Assembly: GCF_007827595.1 (NCBI RefSeq)
Contig: NZ_VISR01000029.1
Coordinates: 97,978 to 161,977, forward strand
From: Streptomyces sp. BK340
GTDB lineage: Bacteria > Actinomycetota > Actinomycetes > Streptomycetales > Streptomycetaceae
DNA length: 64,000 bases
Direction of reading: 5' to 3'
Part shown: positions 61,093 to 64,000 of the stretch, piece by piece
Numbering within the stretch: position 1 is the first letter of the stretch
Layout: every line of letters starts with the position of its first letter
Translations under genes and position numbers: made by a program
The notes under the pieces: model-generated
Databases searched by the model: none
What the model saw: the letters and a program-made list of their open reading frames with translations, nothing else
Told to the model about the DNA's origin: nothing

Positions 61093-63378
61093 CTACTCGT
61101 TCGAGAACTCCTCCACCACCGTCGCCCCCAGCTCCCGCACGATCAGTTCGTGGCCGGACATGGCCGACTCGTTGAGGTCGGGGTCGTCGTCCTCGGGGAT
61201 GTCGTCCTCGGGGGCGACGGGGGGCGGCTCGGGGGCCGAGGCGGCCTGCGGCGCGGAGGGTGCCTGGTACTGGGGCCGGGCGGGTCCCTGGGGCGCGGCG
61301 GGCGCGGGGGCCGCCGGCTGGGGTGCCGCGGGGCGCGTCGCGGCCGGGGCGCCGTGGCCACCGCCGGCGGGCGCGCCGCCGTAGGCCGCGCCGCCGCCTC
61401 CGCCGAAGCCCGGGGAGCCGCCGGACGGCGGGGGCGCCGAGCCGCCCGAGGGGTCGACGACCGCCTCGATCTTCCACTGCACGTTGAACTGCTCGGCCAG
61501 CGCCTGGCGCAGCACGTCCTCGCTGCCGCTGCTCGCGAAGTTGTCCCGGGCGCCGGCGTTGACGAAGCCGAGCTGGAGGGTGGTGCCGTCGAAGCCGGCC
61601 ACCTGGGCGTTCTGGCTGAGCAGGATCCAGGTGAAGCGGCGGCGGTTCTTGACGGCCTCCAGGATGTTCGGCCAGAGCATGCGGGGGTCGAGGCCCCCGG
61701 CGGGGGCGGCGGCCGGAGCCGGGGCCGAGGGCGCCGCCGGGGCAGCGGGTGCCTGGTACGGGGTCTGGGGCGGGGCCGGCGCGGGGCTCTGCGGGGCGCC
61801 GCCCGCGGGAGCGGCCGTGGGCCAGCCGCCCGGACGTCGGCCGCCGCCGGCCTGGGCTGCCGTGGGCCACGCGCCGGGGGCGGCAGCGGCGGGCGGAGCC
61901 GAGGCCGCCGCCGGGGCAGGGGCCGCCGGGGCAGGGGCGGCCGGGGCGACGGCCGCCGGAGCGGGCGCCACAGGTGCCGGAGCCGGTGCCGGGGCGGGCG
62001 CAGGAGCAGGCGCAGGGGCCGTGGGCGCCCCTCCAGACGGGCCGCCGGGGCCGCCCGGGCCGACGGGGCCACCCTGGGCACCCGAGGCCCGTACGGCCGC
62101 ACGAGCGGCGGCGGGTCCGCCGCCGGGCTGCACGGGCGCACCGCCCTGGGCCGTGCCCGCGTGGGCCTCGGGGCCGGGGACGTACCCCATGGCGGGTGCG
62201 GCACCCGCGCCCACGAAGTTGACGCCGCGCTCCAGACGGTCGAGGCGGGCCATCACGGCCCGCTCGTCCCCGTAGGCGGCCGGGAGCAGGACGCGGGCGC
62301 AGATGAGTTCGAGCTGGAGGCGGGGCGAGGTGGCGCCGCGCATCTCGGTGAGGCCCTCGTTGACGAGGTCCGCGGCGCGGCTCAGCTCGGCCGCGCCGAA
62401 GGTGCCGGCCTGGGCCTGCATGCGCTCCAGGACGTCGGCCGGGGCGTCGATGAGCCCCTTCTCCACCGCGTCCGGCACGGCCGCGAGGATCACCAGGTCC
62501 CGCAGCCGCTCCAGCAGGTCGGCGACGAAACGACGCGGGTCGTTGCCGCCCTCGATGATCCGGTCCACGACCTCGAAGGCGGCGGCGCCGTCACCGGTGG
62601 CGAAGGCCTCGACGACGGAGTCGAGGAGCGAGCCGTCGGTGTAGCCGAGGAGGGAGGTGGCCATGGCATAGGTCACACCTTCTTCCCGCGCACCGGCGAG
62701 GAGCTGGTCCATGACGGACATGGAGTCACGCACGGAGCCGGCGCCGGACCGCACGACGAGCGGCAGCACACCCTCCTCGACGGGGATGTCCTCCCGCCGG
62801 CACACCTCGCCGAGGTACTCCCTCAGCGTCCCCGGGGGCACCAGCCGGAACGGATAGTGATGCGTACGTGACCGGATCGTCCCGATAACCTTCTCGGGCT
62901 CGGTGGTGGCGAAGATGAACTTGAGGTGCTCCGGCGGCTCCTCGACGACCTTCAGCAGCGCGTTGAAGCCGGCCGACGTGACCATGTGGGCCTCGTCGAT
63001 GATGTAGATCTTGTACCGGCTGGAGGCGGGCCCGAAGAAGGCCTTCTCGCGCAGCTCACGGGCGTCGTCCACACCACCGTGCGACGCTGCGTCGATCTCG
63101 ATGACGTCGATGGACCCCGGCCCGTTCCTCGCCAGGTCCTGGCACGACTGGCACTCGCCGCACGGGGTGGGCGTGGGACCTTGCTCACAGTTCAGGCAGC
63201 GCGCCAGGATCCGCGCGCTGGTCGTCTTGCCACAGCCACGCGGCCCGCTGAACAGGTACGCGTGATTGACCCGGTTGTTCCGCAGCGCCTGCTGCAGCGG
63301 GTCGGTGACATGCTCCTGCCCGATGACCTCGGCAAAGGTCTCCGGGCGATAGCGGCGGTACAGCGCGAGAGACGACAC
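61093..63378 (-). CDS. dnaX: DNA polymerase III subunits gamma/tau
   Basis: A 761-residue clamp-loader subunit. FSGPRGCGKTTSARILARCLNC is Walker A plus the start of the zinc module (CLNCEQ ... PCGECQSC), IIDEAHMVT is Walker B and GSVRDSMSVMDQL is sensor 2. Residues ~390-620 are extremely Ala/Pro/Gly-rich, a linker to the tau tail that would contact the polymerase. GTG 63378 (VSSLALYRRYRP) matches the usual start. The SRP RNA gene lies just upstream, as in other Streptomyces. Confidence 0.95.
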   Translation of the reverse strand: MSSLALYRRYRPETFAEVIGQEHVTDPLQQALRNNRVNHAYLFSGPRGCGKTTSARILARCLNCEQGPTPTPCGECQSCQDLARNGPGSIDVIEIDAASHGGVDDARELREKAFFGPASSRYKIYIIDEAHMVTSAGFNALLKVVEEPPEHLKFIFATTEPEKVIGTIRSRTHHYPFRLVPPGTLREYLGEVCRREDIPVEEGVLPLVVRSGAGSVRDSMSVMDQLLAGAREEGVTYAMATSLLGYTDGSLLDSVVEAFATGDGAAAFEVVDRIIEGGNDPRRFVADLLERLRDLVILAAVPDAVEKGLIDAPADVLERMQAQAGTFGAAELSRAADLVNEGLTEMRGATSPRLQLELICARVLLPAAYGDERAVMARLDRLERGVNFVGAGAAPAMGYVPGPEAHAGTAQGGAPVQPGGGPAAARAAVRASGAQGGPVGPGGPGGPSGGAPTAPAPAPAPAPAPAPAPVAPAPAAVAPAAPAPAAPAPAAASAPPAAAAPGAWPTAAQAGGGRRPGGWPTAAPAGGAPQSPAPAPPQTPYQAPAAPAAPSAPAPAAAPAGGLDPRMLWPNILEAVKNRRRFTWILLSQNAQVAGFDGTTLQLGFVNAGARDNFASSGSEDVLRQALAEQFNVQWKIEAVVDPSGGSAPPPSGGSPGFGGGGGAAYGGAPAGGGHGAPAATRPAAPQPAAPAPAAPQGPARPQYQAPSAPQAASAPEPPPVAPEDDIPEDDDPDLNESAMSGHELIVRELGATVVEEFSNE

Positions 63379-63445
63379 GCATACGAGGTTATAGGCGCCC
63401 ACCGACAACCCACCCCGCCGAAGGCTTCCGCCCGGCACACGCAAG

Positions 63446-63544
63446 CGCCCCCCACGCACCCGCCAGAGCCGACCTACCCTTGCTGCCTTCCGGCCCTGGG
63501 GGAGTTCAGTCAGATAGCGCCGCGTGAGGGGCTGGGCCCCACAG
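63446..63544 (-). ncRNA. ffs: Signal recognition particle RNA (small type)
   Basis: On the minus strand, GGGCCGGAAGGCAGCAAGGGT is the conserved SRP RNA domain IV tetraloop region that binds Ffh. Flanking arms CCCCTCACGC and GCGTGGGGGG can close the hairpin. It lies about 70-165 nt upstream of dnaX on the same strand; ends are approximate. Confidence 0.9.
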
Positions 63545-63633
63545 TACCCGATCGCGGCCCGGGTACTGCACCCGATGACAGCCTGCGGGAACGAGTTCGC
63601 GAGCACTCCCCTCGGTCATGTAATGTTCCCACC

Positions 63634-63721
63634 GGAGGATTCGCCTAGAGGCCTAGGGCGCACGCTTGGAAAGCGTGTTGGGGGCAACCCCTCACGAGTT
63701 CGAATCTCGTATCCTCCGCCA
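63634..63721 (+). tRNA. tRNA-Ser (GGA)
   Basis: Acceptor GGAGGAT/ATCCTCC, anticodon stem CACGC/GCGTG with loop TTGGAAA (anticodon GGA), and a long variable arm. Discriminator G at 63718 is followed by an encoded CCA. Confidence 0.95.
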
Positions 63722-63741
63722 GTGCCTCACCGGGCACGATG

Positions 63742-63777
63742 TCGAAGGGCCCCACTGTTCGCAGTGGGGCCCTTCGA
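63742..63777. terminator. Terminator after tRNA-Ser
   Basis: Perfect 16-bp stem with TTCG tetraloop (63742-63757 with 63762-63777). It can also stop the converging rpoA-like gene. Confidence 0.93.
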
Positions 63778-63838
63778 CTTTGCCCGTCCCGGTCGGACGT
63801 GCGGGCGGCCTTGCGGAGCAAGACCGCCCGGTAGGCGC

Positions 63839-64000
63839 TCAGTACTGCTCGGTCTCCATGAAGCCCGTGCCCCCGTTGTCGTCCGCGTCGAAGGCGGCGG
63901 CGGTCGGGTCGAATCCGGGCGGGCTGTCCTTGAGGGCCAGGCCCATGCCGGCCAGCTTCGCCTTGACCTCGTCGATGGACTTCGCACCGAAGTTGCGGAT
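63839..64000 (-). CDS. RNA polymerase alpha subunit C-terminal part, cut by window edge
   Basis: The last 53 residues of a gene running in from the right. RNFGAKSIDEVKAKLAGMG, LALKDSPPGFDPTAA and the C-terminal ETEQY match, from memory, the end of Streptomyces RpoA, including the helix-hairpin-helix of the alpha-CTD. In Streptomyces rpoA is normally followed by rplQ in the ribosomal protein operon; here a tRNA gene converges instead. It may be a second alpha gene or an alpha-CTD paralogue. Confidence 0.75.
   Translation of the reverse strand: MRNFGAKSIDEVKAKLAGMGLALKDSPPGFDPTAAAFDADDNGGTGFMETEQY

Overview
The window is actinobacterial and almost certainly Streptomyces. It is very GC-rich, its starts are ATG/GTG/TTG behind GGAG-type ribosome sites, and it carries an exact-looking BldC, an Lsr2 paralogue, a valine dehydrogenase and a mycothiol-type enzyme. 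No gene was searched against a database; all names rest on reading the translations.

Positions 1 to about 30,405 are the right-hand part of a glycosylated type II aromatic polyketide gene cluster. It has an ActIII-like C9 ketoreductase, a two-domain aromatase/cyclase, an NTF2/SnoaL-like protein, a PF04199-type cyclase, two ABM-type monooxygenases, two FAD monooxygenases, a luciferase-like monooxygenase with a nearby flavin reductase, an O-methyltransferase, three glycosyltransferases (one cut by the window edge), four deoxysugar genes (2,3-dehydratase, 3-ketoreductase, 3,5-epimerase, 4-ketoreductase-like), a DrrAB-like exporter and one SARP activator. The KS-alpha/KS-beta pair is not in the window. 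An A-T-C NRPS whose specificity code reads as glycine, a stand-alone carrier protein, an AMP ligase and a decayed KAS III gene suggest an amino-acid-derived starter unit, in concept like the glycine-primed lactonamycin. The compound itself is inferred, not shown.

The most useful new observation is regulatory. Eleven promoter regions in the cluster carry direct heptamer repeats, usually 11 bp apart (consensus about YTCNAAC read in the direction of transcription). In nine of them a nAnnnT -10-like hexamer starts exactly 9 nt after the last heptamer. This is the known layout of SARP-activated promoters, so the single SARP probably switches on most of the cluster. One of these promoters predicts a leaderless mRNA.

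From 30,406 to 30,536 there is a frameshifted scrap of an NRPS adenylation domain, then tRNA-Asp and tRNA-Phe. From there on the window is conserved chromosome: small DivIVA-like and membrane proteins, HrpA helicase, a second identical tRNA-Asp, bldC, a conserved hypothetical, vdh, a DUF3073 protein, purM, purF, lipoprotein/MDMPI/TetR/MFS genes, purL-purQ-purS, lsr2-like, tRNA-Gly genes, an ABC exporter with a two-component system, purC, two conserved proteins, purD, dnaX, the SRP RNA, tRNA-Ser, and the 3' end of a gene whose product matches the RNA polymerase alpha C-terminal domain. From memory this order resembles the S. coelicolor SCO4092 to SCO4067 region, which would put the cluster at a tRNA-associated junction.

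Two core genes (the ABC ATPase at 50,945 and purD) contain in-frame insertions that look like repetitive palindromes captured by coding sequence.
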